A stretch of DNA of 64,000 nt, taken from NCBI RefSeq assembly GCF_001273775.1, contig NZ_CP011801.1, positions 372,001 through 436,000 on the forward strand. Reading direction: 5' to 3'. Under the pieces are notes generated by a model, which was not told the origin of the DNA, did not search any database, and saw only the letters and a program-made list of their open reading frames with translations. Both the position numbers and the translations under genes were made by a program. This document shows, piece by piece, positions 52,826 through 62,154 of this stretch (the first letter of the stretch is position 1; every line of letters starts with the position of its first letter). The DNA comes from Nitrospira moscoviensis. GTDB lineage: Bacteria > Nitrospirota > Nitrospiria > Nitrospirales > Nitrospiraceae.

Positions 52826-53386
52826 ATGTCACAAGCCACGATCAACACAGTCGTCAACGGCGTCGATGTGGAGCGGATGGGCGCCACCGTACAGGCGGTC
52901 CAGCAAAATCCCACCCTGGCCGCATTTCAATTCCGCGCGGCGAATCGCTGGATCACCGGCGGCCACAATCGCTCGACGATCCAAAGCTTTTACGGCGCGG
53001 GGCAGGAAGACACGGTCCGCACGCAGCCGTTCGTCCTGGACGCCGACGAGCCGCCGGTCCTGCTCGGCGAGGATCATGGAGCGAATCCGGTCGAATACGT
53101 GCTCCATGCCTTGGCCGCCTGTTTGACCACGTCGCTGGTCTATCACGCCGCGGCGCGCGGCATTCGCATCGAGTCCGTGGAGTCGCGGCTGGAAGGGGAT
53201 CTCGATCTGCGGGGCTTTCTCGGGCTGTCCGATACCGTCCGGCGCGGCTACCGGCAAATCCGTGTCCACTTCGCGATCAAGTCGGATGCGCCCGCGGAGC
53301 AACTGAAAGAGTTGACCACGTTCTCGCCGGTCCACGACATCGTGTCCAATCCGGTGCCCGTGCAGATTACGATCGAGTCGCGGTAA
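52826..53386 (+). CDS. OsmC-family protein
   Basis: 186 residues. EDHGANPVEYVLHALAACLT TSLVYHAA holds the first conserved cysteine (AACL); the second is absent in HDIVSNPVPVQI, so peroxide reduction of the Ohr kind is unlikely. Other OsmC-like proteins bind or sequester organic acids. GAAGGAGG precedes the ATG. It follows the membrane gene by 89 bases. Confidence 0.87.
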   Translation: MSQATINTVVNGVDVERMGATVQAVQQNPTLAAFQFRAANRWITGGHNRSTIQSFYGAGQEDTVRTQPFVLDADEPPVLLGEDHGANPVEYVLHALAACLTTSLVYHAAARGIRIESVESRLEGDLDLRGFLGLSDTVRRGYRQIRVHFAIKSDAPAEQLKELTTFSPVHDIVSNPVPVQITIESR

Positions 53387-53469
53387 TCGGTTCGGCCCGG
53401 GCACCCATGGGGATGCCCGGGCTGCTTCCATTCAGAGAGCGGCGCACCGGTGTGGGCGGGGTGGCGAGG

Positions 53470-56004
53470 TCAGGCGTGGATGTCCTGTCGTTGCCGCTGT
53501 GTGACCACCCGGCGGATCGTATCGCAGACCAGATTGAAGGCCGTGCCCTTCGACAGATAGGCCGCCGCGCCCGCCTCGTACATCAGCTGCTCCAGCTTCG
53601 GATCTTCGTGCATCGAGAGGCCGATGATCGCGACGTCGGGCCTGAGTTGAGTGATCTGCCGCGTGGCGTCGATGCCGTTGAGCCGCGGCATGTTGATGTC
53701 CATGAGCACGACGTCGGGGCGCAGGCTGCCCGCCAATTCCACCGCCATTTCGCCGTCGACCGCCTCGGCCACGACCTCGTAATCCTTCTCGCTCTCGATC
53801 ATGCTGCGTAGCCCCTGCCGCATGATTTGGTGATCGTCCACGAGCAGCACCCGGATGCGGGCCGCCGAGCGGTCCGGCGGTGAGGCGGCCGCCGGCTCGC
53901 CGGCCAGGCCGCTGTCCGGTGCAACGGCGTGCTCGACCCGGTCCACCGTGCGGAGCGGCAAGAGAATCGTCACCCGGGCTCCGCCGCCCGGCACGGACGC
54001 GGCGCGCATGAAGCCGCCGGCGACGGCGAGTTGTTCCCGCAAATTGAAGAGCCCGAACCCTCCGTCCTGGGTGGGAGACGTCCGGCTGCCCGCGCGGAAT
54101 CCCATGCCCCGATCGCGCACCTGCATGGCCACGTACCGGCCGAGCCGGCGGATCCGGACCGTCGCGGACGTCGTGCCCGAATGTTTCAGCACGTTGAAGA
54201 GCAGCTCATGTAAGGACTGATGGGCGATGCGCAACGCGTCGGGATCCAGCGGCTTGGGCCTCCGGTCGTCGGTCACCGTGACCGTAAGGCCGTGTCGTTC
54301 GAGCTTGGCCGTGACCCACTGCACGGCCGCCGCCAGGTCGCCCTCGTTCCCCAAGGTGGGTGGGCGCAGATCGCTCATCAGCTCGCGCGTGTAACTCAGC
54401 GCTTCCTTGAGCAAGCCGGTGACGGACATCAGAGCCATCTGGAGGGCGGCCGGCGCCGTGCGCTGCAAGGCCGCCAGCTTCATATGGCACAGGGCCAAGG
54501 TCTGGGCGAGGTTGTCGTGCAGTTCGGTCGCCAGGCGCTGGCGCACCTGTTCTTCGATCTTCCGCAGTTGCGCCGCCAGGGATTGGAGCCGCGCCTGGTA
54601 GCTCAACAGAGCCTCCGTCCGCTGCTTGCGTTCCGCGATCGCCAGACAGGTGAACACGTAGCTCGTCCGGTTGCCCGCCTCTTCCAACGGAAAGGCCGAG
54701 CATTCCACATCCAACGGGGCGCCATCTTTTCGCCGAAAGACCTGCTCCGTGCCTGTCCCGCCGCGGCCGGTCTCCAACACACGCCTCACCAGACACGGCT
54801 CCGCAGGGCAACAGTGGGAATCTTCCGGTGGATGGAGGACCTCATGCAGCGGGCGATGCAGAAGCTCGTCCGCTTCGTACCCCAGCATGGCGGCGGCCGC
54901 CCGATTGATGAAGGTGCAGCGGCCGTCTTGGTCCAGCCCGAAGATCCCCTGGTCCGTCGTTTGGAGCAGGAGATGGTACTGCGCCTCGGCCGACGTAGCC
55001 TTCAGCCGTTCGGCTTGGGCCAAGTCGCATTCGCGACGGAGGCGTCGCTGCATCCAGATCAATAAATAGAAGATCGGCGACAGAATCGCCAGACCGATGG
55101 TCCCGATCCGGAGATGATAGGTCTGGATCGGGGCGATCAGCGCCTCGGTGGGCATGCGCACGAGCACGGTCCAATGAAAGGGGTCCGCCTGTCCCCATCC
55201 GCGCGTGAGGCTGTACCCGGTCATGACGCGGATGTGGCGCCGCAGATGGTCTTCTTCGATATAGCCCGGCTCCCCGCCTTTGCTCAACTCGAAGGAGGGC
55301 AGGTGCAGGGCGGCGATATTCATGCGCCCCTTGTGCAAGAGGTCCGAATCGATGTAGGCGATCCCGTCGTTGTCCAGCACTTGATATTCGATGTTGGCCA
55401 GCATGGAGTGACGGCCCTGCAAACTGCGGATCGTTTCCACGGCGATGGCTTCCAGGACCGGGATGGACACGCGGCTGGTGATCGCCCCTTGAAAGGACCC
55501 GTCCTGATCGTAGAGGGCCGCTGAAATGGCGATCGTATCCGGCGCGCCGTGCTCCGTGACAAACGCGTCGACCCCGCCCATGAACATGGCATCGGGTTTC
55601 ACGGCCGCCCGCGCATGGATCTCCTCGAACCAGGTCGCGCGGCTCACGTCGGTCCCCTGCATCGTCGGCGGAGAGGCGGCCACGATGCGCCCCGATCGAT
55701 CCGCTACGCCGAGCCAATGATAATTGCCATAGGTCTCCCGCATGCGGTCCAGATACGTCTGGACGAACTGGGGGTCGCCGTGAGAGGGGGACGATAAGAT
55801 GCCGGCCATGATGCGCATGTCGGCATAACGCTCGAAGACCATCCGATCAAATTTGATGGCGATCTCCGAGGCGCCCAGTGCCAGCGCTTCGCCGGCCGTC
55901 TGGAGAAGGGCCCGTTCCACGTATCGCCAGCCGATGACCCAGGTAGCCACCGTCACCAGGGCGATCGCGGCAATGAGAAACGGCAAGCGGAGGTAGGCCC
56001 GCAT
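53470..56004 (-). CDS. Cache-PAS histidine kinase fused to a receiver domain
   Basis: 844 residues. Two transmembrane helices (about 5-25 and 300-320) flank a Cache-like outer domain (LGVADRSGRIVAASPPTMQG). Then a PAS (GIFGLDQDGRCTFINRAAAA), a HisKA_3-type kinase with the phosphoacceptor histidine in LATELHDNLAQTLALCHMKL, an ATPase domain, and a receiver (VLLVDDHQIMRQGLRSMI, DVVLMDINMPRLNGIDATR). The receiver is of the NarL kind but has no DNA-binding domain behind it. ATG 56004 is chosen; a start 30 codons earlier lacks a ribosome site. Confidence 0.9.
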   Translation of the reverse strand: MRAYLRLPFLIAAIALVTVATWVIGWRYVERALLQTAGEALALGASEIAIKFDRMVFERYADMRIMAGILSSPSHGDPQFVQTYLDRMRETYGNYHWLGVADRSGRIVAASPPTMQGTDVSRATWFEEIHARAAVKPDAMFMGGVDAFVTEHGAPDTIAISAALYDQDGSFQGAITSRVSIPVLEAIAVETIRSLQGRHSMLANIEYQVLDNDGIAYIDSDLLHKGRMNIAALHLPSFELSKGGEPGYIEEDHLRRHIRVMTGYSLTRGWGQADPFHWTVLVRMPTEALIAPIQTYHLRIGTIGLAILSPIFYLLIWMQRRLRRECDLAQAERLKATSAEAQYHLLLQTTDQGIFGLDQDGRCTFINRAAAAMLGYEADELLHRPLHEVLHPPEDSHCCPAEPCLVRRVLETGRGGTGTEQVFRRKDGAPLDVECSAFPLEEAGNRTSYVFTCLAIAERKQRTEALLSYQARLQSLAAQLRKIEEQVRQRLATELHDNLAQTLALCHMKLAALQRTAPAALQMALMSVTGLLKEALSYTRELMSDLRPPTLGNEGDLAAAVQWVTAKLERHGLTVTVTDDRRPKPLDPDALRIAHQSLHELLFNVLKHSGTTSATVRIRRLGRYVAMQVRDRGMGFRAGSRTSPTQDGGFGLFNLREQLAVAGGFMRAASVPGGGARVTILLPLRTVDRVEHAVAPDSGLAGEPAAASPPDRSAARIRVLLVDDHQIMRQGLRSMIESEKDYEVVAEAVDGEMAVELAGSLRPDVVLMDINMPRLNGIDATRQITQLRPDVAIIGLSMHEDPKLEQLMYEAGAAAYLSKGTAFNLVCDTIRRVVTQRQRQDIHA

Positions 56005-56072
56005 CGGTGGATGAGAATCAGAGAGGTACCGCACGGCACGGAGGCTGTACGTGAAATGCGGCCCACTAGCAG

Positions 56073-56088
56073 CTAGGAAAACCCCTAG
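56073..56088. promoter_or_regulatory. Palindrome upstream of the hybrid kinase
   Basis: CTAGG-AAAACC-CCTAG, 16 bases, about 70 bases before the kinase start. The arms are perfect. Possibly a site for a response regulator; the binder is unknown. Confidence 0.35.
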
Positions 56089-56282
56089 TTTCACGGCCGG
56101 GCCGGCGATCCTCGCCCGTCGCGCCTGCCGAAGAGCGGGTCAGCGCGGCGTGATGTCGGCTGTCATCACAGTGTAGAGAGTGCGGCTTGGTTACGGGGAT
56201 CCGGGAAGAAGCGCGGTGCCCTTGCGGCTTTCGGGAGGACGTGAGGTCGGCGCGCCGCCGGCTCACATCCTCCCGCCGACTC

Positions 56283-57137
56283 CTATTTCACCGTGAATTC
56301 TGAGATCATGCCCTCGGCAAAATGCGGTTGGCCGGTCTTCTGATCGGGGAAGAAACACATCAAGGCATAACGGCCGGGCTCGAACGTCGCCGTAAAAAAT
56401 GCCCGGCGGCCGCGGTCAAGGCCGACCAGCCCGCCGGCCAGGCGCCCGGGTGGAGGACCGGACGCGCCCGGCTCGAAGGACGCGATGAAGTCCTTGACGG
56501 AGGCGCCCGGCTCCAGTTTCACCACGACCACTTCATGCGGCTGCGTGCCGCCGTTGTTCACCTGGATGGTCTGTGTCCCCGCCGTGATCGGCTTGGACAG
56601 ATCGAAATGAAAATCCCGCGGCGTCATGATCAGGTCGGGAATCGGTTCGGACGTCGACACCGTGCGCACGGGCACCACGGTGAACGGCTTGGTCATGCCC
56701 AGCATGACATGCGGCACGCCCTGTCTGTCGGGAATGATACACAGCACCATATAATGGCCGGCGTCCAGGTTCATGGTCGCCGAGGCTCGCTCCCCCGGCA
56801 TCACCCCGTTCGGGCCTCCGGCGAAATTGACCCATCCCGGCCAGTGCACCGGGTCGGCCTTCATAGCCGACACGAAATCTTCCACCGTTTTCTCGGCGGC
56901 GAGCTTCACGATCTGGGCGTGGTGGACGTCCTGCCCGTGATTGACGATCTCGACCGTGGTCATCCCGGCCGGAATCCGATCCGGACCGGTGTACCCGTGA
57001 TCGTGGGCGACAAACTGGACCGGAGCGCCGGCCTGCCGTGGCGCCGCCGCTCCCTGGCCGGCCTCGGCCGGATTCAGCATCGCGGATCCCACAACGGACA
57101 AGCCGATCAACATGGCAGACAATGACGCGCGTGACAT
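56283..57137 (-). CDS. Exported protein with two cupredoxin-like domains
   Basis: 284 residues with a signal peptide (about 1-26). Two similar halves: HHAQIVKLAA ... GHYMVLCIIPDRQGVPHVML GMTKPFTV and PHEVVVVKLE ... GRYALMCFFPDQKTGQPHFA EGMISEFTV. In both halves a histidine, a cysteine, a second histidine and a methionine are in the order used by type 1 copper sites. Either both halves bind copper or the fold is only related. AGGAGG precedes the ATG. Confidence 0.78.
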   Translation of the reverse strand: MSRASLSAMLIGLSVVGSAMLNPAEAGQGAAAPRQAGAPVQFVAHDHGYTGPDRIPAGMTTVEIVNHGQDVHHAQIVKLAAEKTVEDFVSAMKADPVHWPGWVNFAGGPNGVMPGERASATMNLDAGHYMVLCIIPDRQGVPHVMLGMTKPFTVVPVRTVSTSEPIPDLIMTPRDFHFDLSKPITAGTQTIQVNNGGTQPHEVVVVKLEPGASVKDFIASFEPGASGPPPGRLAGGLVGLDRGRRAFFTATFEPGRYALMCFFPDQKTGQPHFAEGMISEFTVK

Positions 57138-57309
57138 AGGAACCTCCTTCCGTCTTCCACGGCCGGGTGAATCATGGATGCCTGCGGGCCGGTGCGGCCT
57201 TCACCGTCCGACAAGCGAACGCTAGCATGGGGGGCGGCGCGGCGGTTCCTAAGAATGTGCTATCGTGGCCTTAATTTTTTCTTAAACGGGCTCAGGATTG
57301 GACCGTTCC

Positions 57310-57765
57310 ATGATTCCGCCGAGCATCGTCGAGCTGCTGCAAACCGGTGTGTCCGTCGTGGTCGGGACGAGGGATGCCGCCCTCATGCCGGAGTGCACCC
57401 GCGCCTGGGGCATTCAAGTCGGAAAGGACCGGGCATCCGTCACGATCTTTCTGACGGAAGCCATTTCGCAGCAGACGCTGCGCAATCTGAAGGACAACGG
57501 CCGGATCGCCGTCAGCTGTACCAGGCCGACGGACCACGTGGCTTGCCAAGTGAAGGGCATCGTTCGCAAGATACGGTCCGCCACCAAACGGGAAGCGGAA
57601 CACAGCCGGGTGTGGCATCGGGAATTTGCGGGAGAACTGGTCGCCATCGGTGTACCGGCTGCCCTGTGCGAAGCCTGGATCACCGAGCCGGCCTTGGCCG
57701 TCGAAATCGACGTCACGGAGGTCTACCATCAGACCCCGGGTCCCGGAACCGGGGAGAGAGTGTAG
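57310..57765 (+). CDS. Pyridoxamine 5'-phosphate oxidase-related flavin-binding protein
   Basis: 151 residues. PPSIVELLQTGVSVVVGTRD, IFLTEAISQQTLRNLKDNGR and RPTDHVACQVKGIVRKI show the split-barrel FMN-binding fold. The start is ATG 57310; an in-frame TTG four codons before is possible. It overlaps nothing and is followed after two bases by the fusion gene, so the two are likely co-transcribed. Confidence 0.75.
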   Translation: MIPPSIVELLQTGVSVVVGTRDAALMPECTRAWGIQVGKDRASVTIFLTEAISQQTLRNLKDNGRIAVSCTRPTDHVACQVKGIVRKIRSATKREAEHSRVWHREFAGELVAIGVPAALCEAWITEPALAVEIDVTEVYHQTPGPGTGERV

Positions 57766-57767
57766 CG

Positions 57768-59150
57768 ATGGAACCGGCCTCGCCGCGCCTGGAAGATCTG
57801 TGGGCTTGTCTTCAAGGCATGGTCCCGGCCGCCCTCAGTACGTGCGCGGCGGACGGCACGCCGAACATCACCTTCATCAGTCAGGTGTATTACGTCGATC
57901 CGGCGCACGTCGCCATTTCGCATCAGTTTTTCAATAAGACGCACCGGAACGTGCGCGAGAATCCGTTGGCCTGCGCGATGATGTTGGACCCGCGCACGCT
58001 CCAGGGCTACCGGTTGGGCCTGCGGTTCGATCACTCCGAATCGTCCGGCTCCTTGTTCGAATCGATGTCGCTCCAGCTGCAGGCGATCGCGTCCCATGCC
58101 GGCATGGCGGATGTGTTCCGCCTGCGGGCGGCCGACGTCTACCGCGTGCTGCGCATCGAACGGATCGACGGCTTCACCCGCTTGTCCACGCCCCCGCCGT
58201 CGGAATTGCCATCGCGCCTCTTCGTGCCGGAAGATGTGGAGCGGCTGCGGCTCTGCGCCGAACGGCTGAATCGTGCGGAGTCCCTGAACGATCTGCTCGA
58301 AACGGCGCTTCAGCTGTTGGACGATGTGCTGCAATTCCGGTATGTCCTCATCCTGTTGGCCGACGAGCGCAACGGCAAGCTGTTCACGATCGCGAGTCGA
58401 GGCTACCCGGAGAACGGCGTGGGCTCGGAAGTCGGATTCGGCGAGGGGTTGATCGGCATGGTGGCCCGCTCGCGCCGGGCGTTGCGGCTGTCGGCGATCG
58501 ACCACAGCCTCCGCTACGCCCGCGCCGCGCGGGAGCAGGCGCAGGCGGTCGCCGGCGCGGAAGCCGTCTGCCGCGAAATCCCGTTTCCTGGTCTCCCCGG
58601 CGCGGCGGCGCAGATCGCCGTTCCGCTCGTGACGCGGGGGCGGCTCGTGGGAGTCGTCGCGGTCGAAAGCACCGACCCGCTCGCGTTCATGCCGCGCGAG
58701 GACACGATGCTGACGATCGTCGCCGCGCAATTGGCGACCGGCATCGAACAGCTCGGCCGCGAGGCGGACGAGTCGGCGGCCTCGTCGCCGGCGCGCGCCG
58801 AATCCCGGCCGCCGGTCGCACGGCGCACCAGACGTTTTTGTTTCTATCGCCAGGACGACTGCGTCTTCGTCGACGGGGATTATTTGATCCGCAATGTCCC
58901 GGGCCGCATCCTGTGGCGCCTGCTCAGCGAGCACCGGGAGAAGGGCCGCGTCGAATTCACCAATCGCGAGCTGCGGATGGACGCCTGGATCGGCCTGCCC
59001 GAATACAAAGACAATCTGGAAAGCCGGTTGATCCTGCTGCGCAAACGGATGGAGCAGAAGTGCCCCGACGTCCGGCTGGTCGCCCGAGGGCGCGGGCGGT
59101 TCGCGCTGGAAGCGGACGCCGCGATCGAATTGTCGGAAAAGCCCGGCTAG
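57768..59150 (+). CDS. PPOX-GAF-winged-helix fusion protein
   Basis: 460 residues. PPOX split barrel (about 8-140: ALSTCAADGTPNITFISQVY, SHQFFNKTHRNVRENPLACA), GAF domain (about 165-325: YVLILLADERNGKLFTIASR, GEGLIGMVARSRRALRLSAI), a linker, then a C-terminal segment CVFVDGDYLIRNVPGRILWR and FTNRELRMDAWIGLPEYKDN, which fits an OmpR-like winged helix. It may sense flavin or a redox cue and bind DNA. The start is ATG 57768. Confidence 0.82.
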   Translation: MEPASPRLEDLWACLQGMVPAALSTCAADGTPNITFISQVYYVDPAHVAISHQFFNKTHRNVRENPLACAMMLDPRTLQGYRLGLRFDHSESSGSLFESMSLQLQAIASHAGMADVFRLRAADVYRVLRIERIDGFTRLSTPPPSELPSRLFVPEDVERLRLCAERLNRAESLNDLLETALQLLDDVLQFRYVLILLADERNGKLFTIASRGYPENGVGSEVGFGEGLIGMVARSRRALRLSAIDHSLRYARAAREQAQAVAGAEAVCREIPFPGLPGAAAQIAVPLVTRGRLVGVVAVESTDPLAFMPREDTMLTIVAAQLATGIEQLGREADESAASSPARAESRPPVARRTRRFCFYRQDDCVFVDGDYLIRNVPGRILWRLLSEHREKGRVEFTNRELRMDAWIGLPEYKDNLESRLILLRKRMEQKCPDVRLVARGRGRFALEADAAIELSEKPG

Positions 59151-59165
59151 CGCCGGACTCGCAGC

Positions 59166-60350
59166 TCAGAGCTTTTGGGTGATGCGCTCCGCGTAGCCCG
59201 TCAGTTCGACGTAGCCGTGCCCGGCCGCCGGCCGGCCTTGTTTCGTTCCGGAGGCCGCCGCGGCGCCTTCCCAATAGGTCACCTGCGTGCTGCGGGACGT
59301 TCTCAACTCCTGATCGGCCAAGAGGGGAACCACGTCCAACGACAGGTCCAGCGACGGAATCGAAATCCGCCATCGCGCGGGATACCGGGCTCGACTGTGT
59401 GGGCTGGTCCAGAAGTCGGTGGCCTCGATCGTGAACTCGTCCAACGCGAGGTGCCGCGTCCGACCGTCCGGGCCCACGACGGTGCCGCTCGACACGGGAT
59501 CGGACGAGCCGTCGCTGCGCCGCAAGCGGTAGAGCATCAGCTCGCTGTGATCGTTCAGTTGGATGCTGAACCAATCCCACCCCACCATCTCGGCCGCCAG
59601 ATCGGCCGAGCCGAACTCATGGTCCATCCAACTGATGCCGGTCACGTCGAAGCGCTCCTGTCCCACCGTCAGCGTGCCGCTGCTGCGTAACCGGGTGAAG
59701 GAATAATAATGGGACGCCTGTCCCGGTGCCGGGCCTTTTCGGCTGACGCCGCGCTCGCCGTGGATCACGGGCGGCTTGTCCGGCTCAAGTGCGAGCGAGA
59801 GGGTCAGATCGCCGTCGCGAGCAAAAAGGGAATGGGACACGGCGCCGTCCGACGCGGTGGCGTGCCAGTCGTCGATCCAGACATGCAACCGGCCCTCGTC
59901 GGCACCCGCTTTTCCCAACCCGGCCCGGCTGAGTTTTTCGGAGAAGTGAAACCGCCGGCCGGTGACGTCGGTGACGGCAAAGTGCGCCAGGTACAGTTGT
60001 GTGACCGACCACCGCGACGGCAGCGTTTTGACGTCCTCCGGCGCGATGGCGCGCCGAAAAAACGTCAACTCGAAGCCGAAGGCCCGGCCGCCCGCGGTGT
60101 GGAGATGGCCCGTGTAGTACCACCATTCGGTGCGAAACGTCGGATGCGCGCCATGGTCCTTGGGAAAGGAGAACTGATAGCCCGCCACGGCCGGTTGAAA
60201 AGAGGCGGTCGATGAGCCGGCGTGAAGCGGCGCCCAGCTGACGAGCAGTATCGAACCGGCCAGCACGGAGGTCCATGAGCGGCTCACTGCCCGGGACCCG
60301 CTTCCGAAGGCGGGAAACGATCGAAGCTGTCGGATCGCGGCGCGCCGCAT
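59166..60350 (-). CDS. AttH/CrtC-like exported lipocalin-domain protein
   Basis: 394 residues. A signal peptide (about 18-45) is followed by HGAHPTFRTEWWYYTGHLHT, the AttH signature, EKLSRAGLGKAGADEGRLHV, GISWMDHEFGSADLAAEMVG and WDWFSIQLNDHSELMLYRLR. The family includes carotenoid 1,2-hydratase (CrtC) and AttH-type proteins. The active aspartates are present in the MDHEFG segment. No carotenoid gene is nearby, so the substrate is open. Starts at 60464 are in frame but unlikely. Confidence 0.85.
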   Translation of the reverse strand: MRRAAIRQLRSFPAFGSGSRAVSRSWTSVLAGSILLVSWAPLHAGSSTASFQPAVAGYQFSFPKDHGAHPTFRTEWWYYTGHLHTAGGRAFGFELTFFRRAIAPEDVKTLPSRWSVTQLYLAHFAVTDVTGRRFHFSEKLSRAGLGKAGADEGRLHVWIDDWHATASDGAVSHSLFARDGDLTLSLALEPDKPPVIHGERGVSRKGPAPGQASHYYSFTRLRSSGTLTVGQERFDVTGISWMDHEFGSADLAAEMVGWDWFSIQLNDHSELMLYRLRRSDGSSDPVSSGTVVGPDGRTRHLALDEFTIEATDFWTSPHSRARYPARWRISIPSLDLSLDVVPLLADQELRTSRSTQVTYWEGAAAASGTKQGRPAAGHGYVELTGYAERITQKL

Positions 60351-60450
60351 CGCGGATTCTTTATAGCACGCGCCTCGTGGATGCACAAATCGCCAGTCGT
60401 GAAGCGGTGTTTCGGCGTTTGTGACGACTGCCTCAGATTCGGGCGCGGCG

Positions 60451-60480
60451 TTGACAATTTTCACGAGTCTCGGCTATCGT
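60451..60480 (+). promoter_or_regulatory. Promoter giving a leaderless message
   Basis: TTGACA (60451-60456), 18 bases, TATCGT (60475-60480). Transcription should begin at about 60487, which is the A of the LON-domain gene ATG. No Shine-Dalgarno site precedes this ATG. Confidence 0.55.
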
Positions 60481-60486
60481 GAGCCC

Positions 60487-61179
60487 ATGCACATCGACCA
60501 CAACCGAGAACCATCGAGTCGTCCTCTGTCTTCCGAGAAAGCCGAGCCGTTTCCCATTCCGGAGCGGCTGCCCGTGTTCCCGCTGCCCAACGTGGTGTTT
60601 TTTCCGAAGACCTATTTGCCGCTCCATATTTTCGAGCCGCGCTATCGCCGCATGGTGGCCGATGCCACGGCCGGGGGACAATGCATCGCGATGGCCCTGC
60701 TCAAGGAAGGATGGGAGACGGATTACTACGGCAACCCGCCGATCTATCCCGTGGCCTGCGTCGGCCGACTGGTGAGCGTGCAGCCTTTGCCGGACGGCCG
60801 ATCGAACATTCTGCTCCAGGGACTCGAACGGTGCGACATCACGGAAGAGCACTTCGACAAGCCCTACCGGCAAGCCTCCGTCCTCACGAAGCCGCAGGCG
60901 GCCGAGCCGGAGCTGGACCGCGCCGTGCGGCGCCGTCTGGTGGAGGCGCTGGCCGAATACCTGCAAACCCGCGAGGACAGCACGGCCTGGCAGGGTTTTT
61001 TCCGCGATGAAGTCCGCGACGAGGTGCTGATCAACACCCTCTCCACCTACTTGGATTGCACGCCGCTCGAAAAGCAATTTCTCCTGGAAGCCGACGGTCT
61101 TCACCAGCGGGCGCGCCGCCTGAACGATCTGATCCAATTCATGCTGCACGATCATCACGGCGCGAAAGGCTGGGAGTAG
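60487..61179 (+). CDS. LON substrate-binding domain protein
   Basis: 230 residues; a stand-alone N-terminal LON domain with no ATPase or protease part. LPVFPLPNVVFFPKTYLPLH, IFEPRYRRMVADATAGGQ, and ILLQGLERCDITEEH are standard. It may hold a substrate or regulate another enzyme. The start is set by promoter position; 22 further codons in frame upstream are not transcribed if the promoter is right. The ABC transporter genes follow directly. Confidence 0.87.
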   Translation: MHIDHNREPSSRPLSSEKAEPFPIPERLPVFPLPNVVFFPKTYLPLHIFEPRYRRMVADATAGGQCIAMALLKEGWETDYYGNPPIYPVACVGRLVSVQPLPDGRSNILLQGLERCDITEEHFDKPYRQASVLTKPQAAEPELDRAVRRRLVEALAEYLQTREDSTAWQGFFRDEVRDEVLINTLSTYLDCTPLEKQFLLEADGLHQRARRLNDLIQFMLHDHHGAKGWE

Positions 61180-61181
61180 TA

Positions 61182-62150
61182 ATGGACCGCGCGATCGCCA
61201 TCGAGGTCAGTCATCTGTCCAAATCCTACGACGGCCACACTGCCGTCGACGATCTCTCGTTCCAGGTCTACGCCGGCGAGATCTTCGGGTTGCTCGGTCC
61301 GAACGGCGCCGGCAAGAGCACGACCCTCCGAACGCTGATCACCCTCCTGCACCCGACCTCCGGCTCGGCCACCGTGCTTGGGCATGACACGGTCCGCGAG
61401 GCCGACCGGGTTCGCCAGATGATCGGCTACGTGCCGCAGGAGCGCGCGATCGACCGGTTTCTGACGGGGCGGGAACATCTGGAGCTGCTCGGCGCGCTGT
61501 ACCATTTATCCAAAGACGACGCGCGAAAACGGATCGGCGAGTTATTGAAGCTGGTGGAGCTTGAGGCCCACGCCGACCGGCCGGCCAAGACCTATTCAGG
61601 CGGCATGAAGCGCAAGCTCGACATCGCCTGCGGCCTGCTGCCGGATCCGAAAATCCTCTTTCTCGACGAACCGACGTTAGGGCTCGACGTCCAAAGCCGG
61701 CTGCGGATTTGGGACTATGTCCGGATGTTGAAAGCGCGCGGCATGACGGTGGTGATGACGACGAACTACTTGGACGAGGCGGACCAGCTCTGCGATCGGT
61801 TGGCGATCATCGACGGCGGGAAGATCAAAACGCTCGGGGCGCCGGCAGAATTGAAGATTGCCCTCGGGGGCGACATCGTCTCGCTCACGATCAAAGAAAC
61901 CGGCCGGATTCCGGCTTTAGCGGCGGCAGTCACGAATCAGCCGGCCATCCGCACCGTGAAGACGACGGCGAACGGCCTGGATATCCGTGTGGACTCGGCC
62001 GAGAAAGCGATCCCGGCGATTTTGGACGCGGCGAACCGGCTGGATTGCCGGCTGGACTTTATCGACTATCACCGGCCTCGATTGGACGACGTGTTCATCG
62101 CCCATACCGGACGGTCCATCAAAGACGACGTGCCGGCAAAGGAGGGGTAG
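61182..62150 (+). CDS. ABC-2 transporter, ATP-binding protein
   Basis: 322 residues. Walker A LGPNGAGKSTTLRTLI, Q-loop, the signature KTYSGGMKRKLDIACGLL, Walker B ILFLDEPTLGLD. The 80-residue C-terminal extension (SLTIKETGRIPALAAAVTNQ) is like that of DrrA-type exporters. It starts two bases after the LON gene stop and pairs with the permease after about 80 bases of repeat. Confidence 0.93.
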   Translation: MDRAIAIEVSHLSKSYDGHTAVDDLSFQVYAGEIFGLLGPNGAGKSTTLRTLITLLHPTSGSATVLGHDTVREADRVRQMIGYVPQERAIDRFLTGREHLELLGALYHLSKDDARKRIGELLKLVELEAHADRPAKTYSGGMKRKLDIACGLLPDPKILFLDEPTLGLDVQSRLRIWDYVRMLKARGMTVVMTTNYLDEADQLCDRLAIIDGGKIKTLGAPAELKIALGGDIVSLTIKETGRIPALAAAVTNQPAIRTVKTTANGLDIRVDSAEKAIPAILDAANRLDCRLDFIDYHRPRLDDVFIAHTGRSIKDDVPAKEG

Positions 62151-62154
62151 ACGT

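Noticed and set aside
56220-56282. Terminator after the cupredoxin-like gene
   Set aside because: A GC-rich imperfect inverted repeat is present but no T-run follows on the minus strand.
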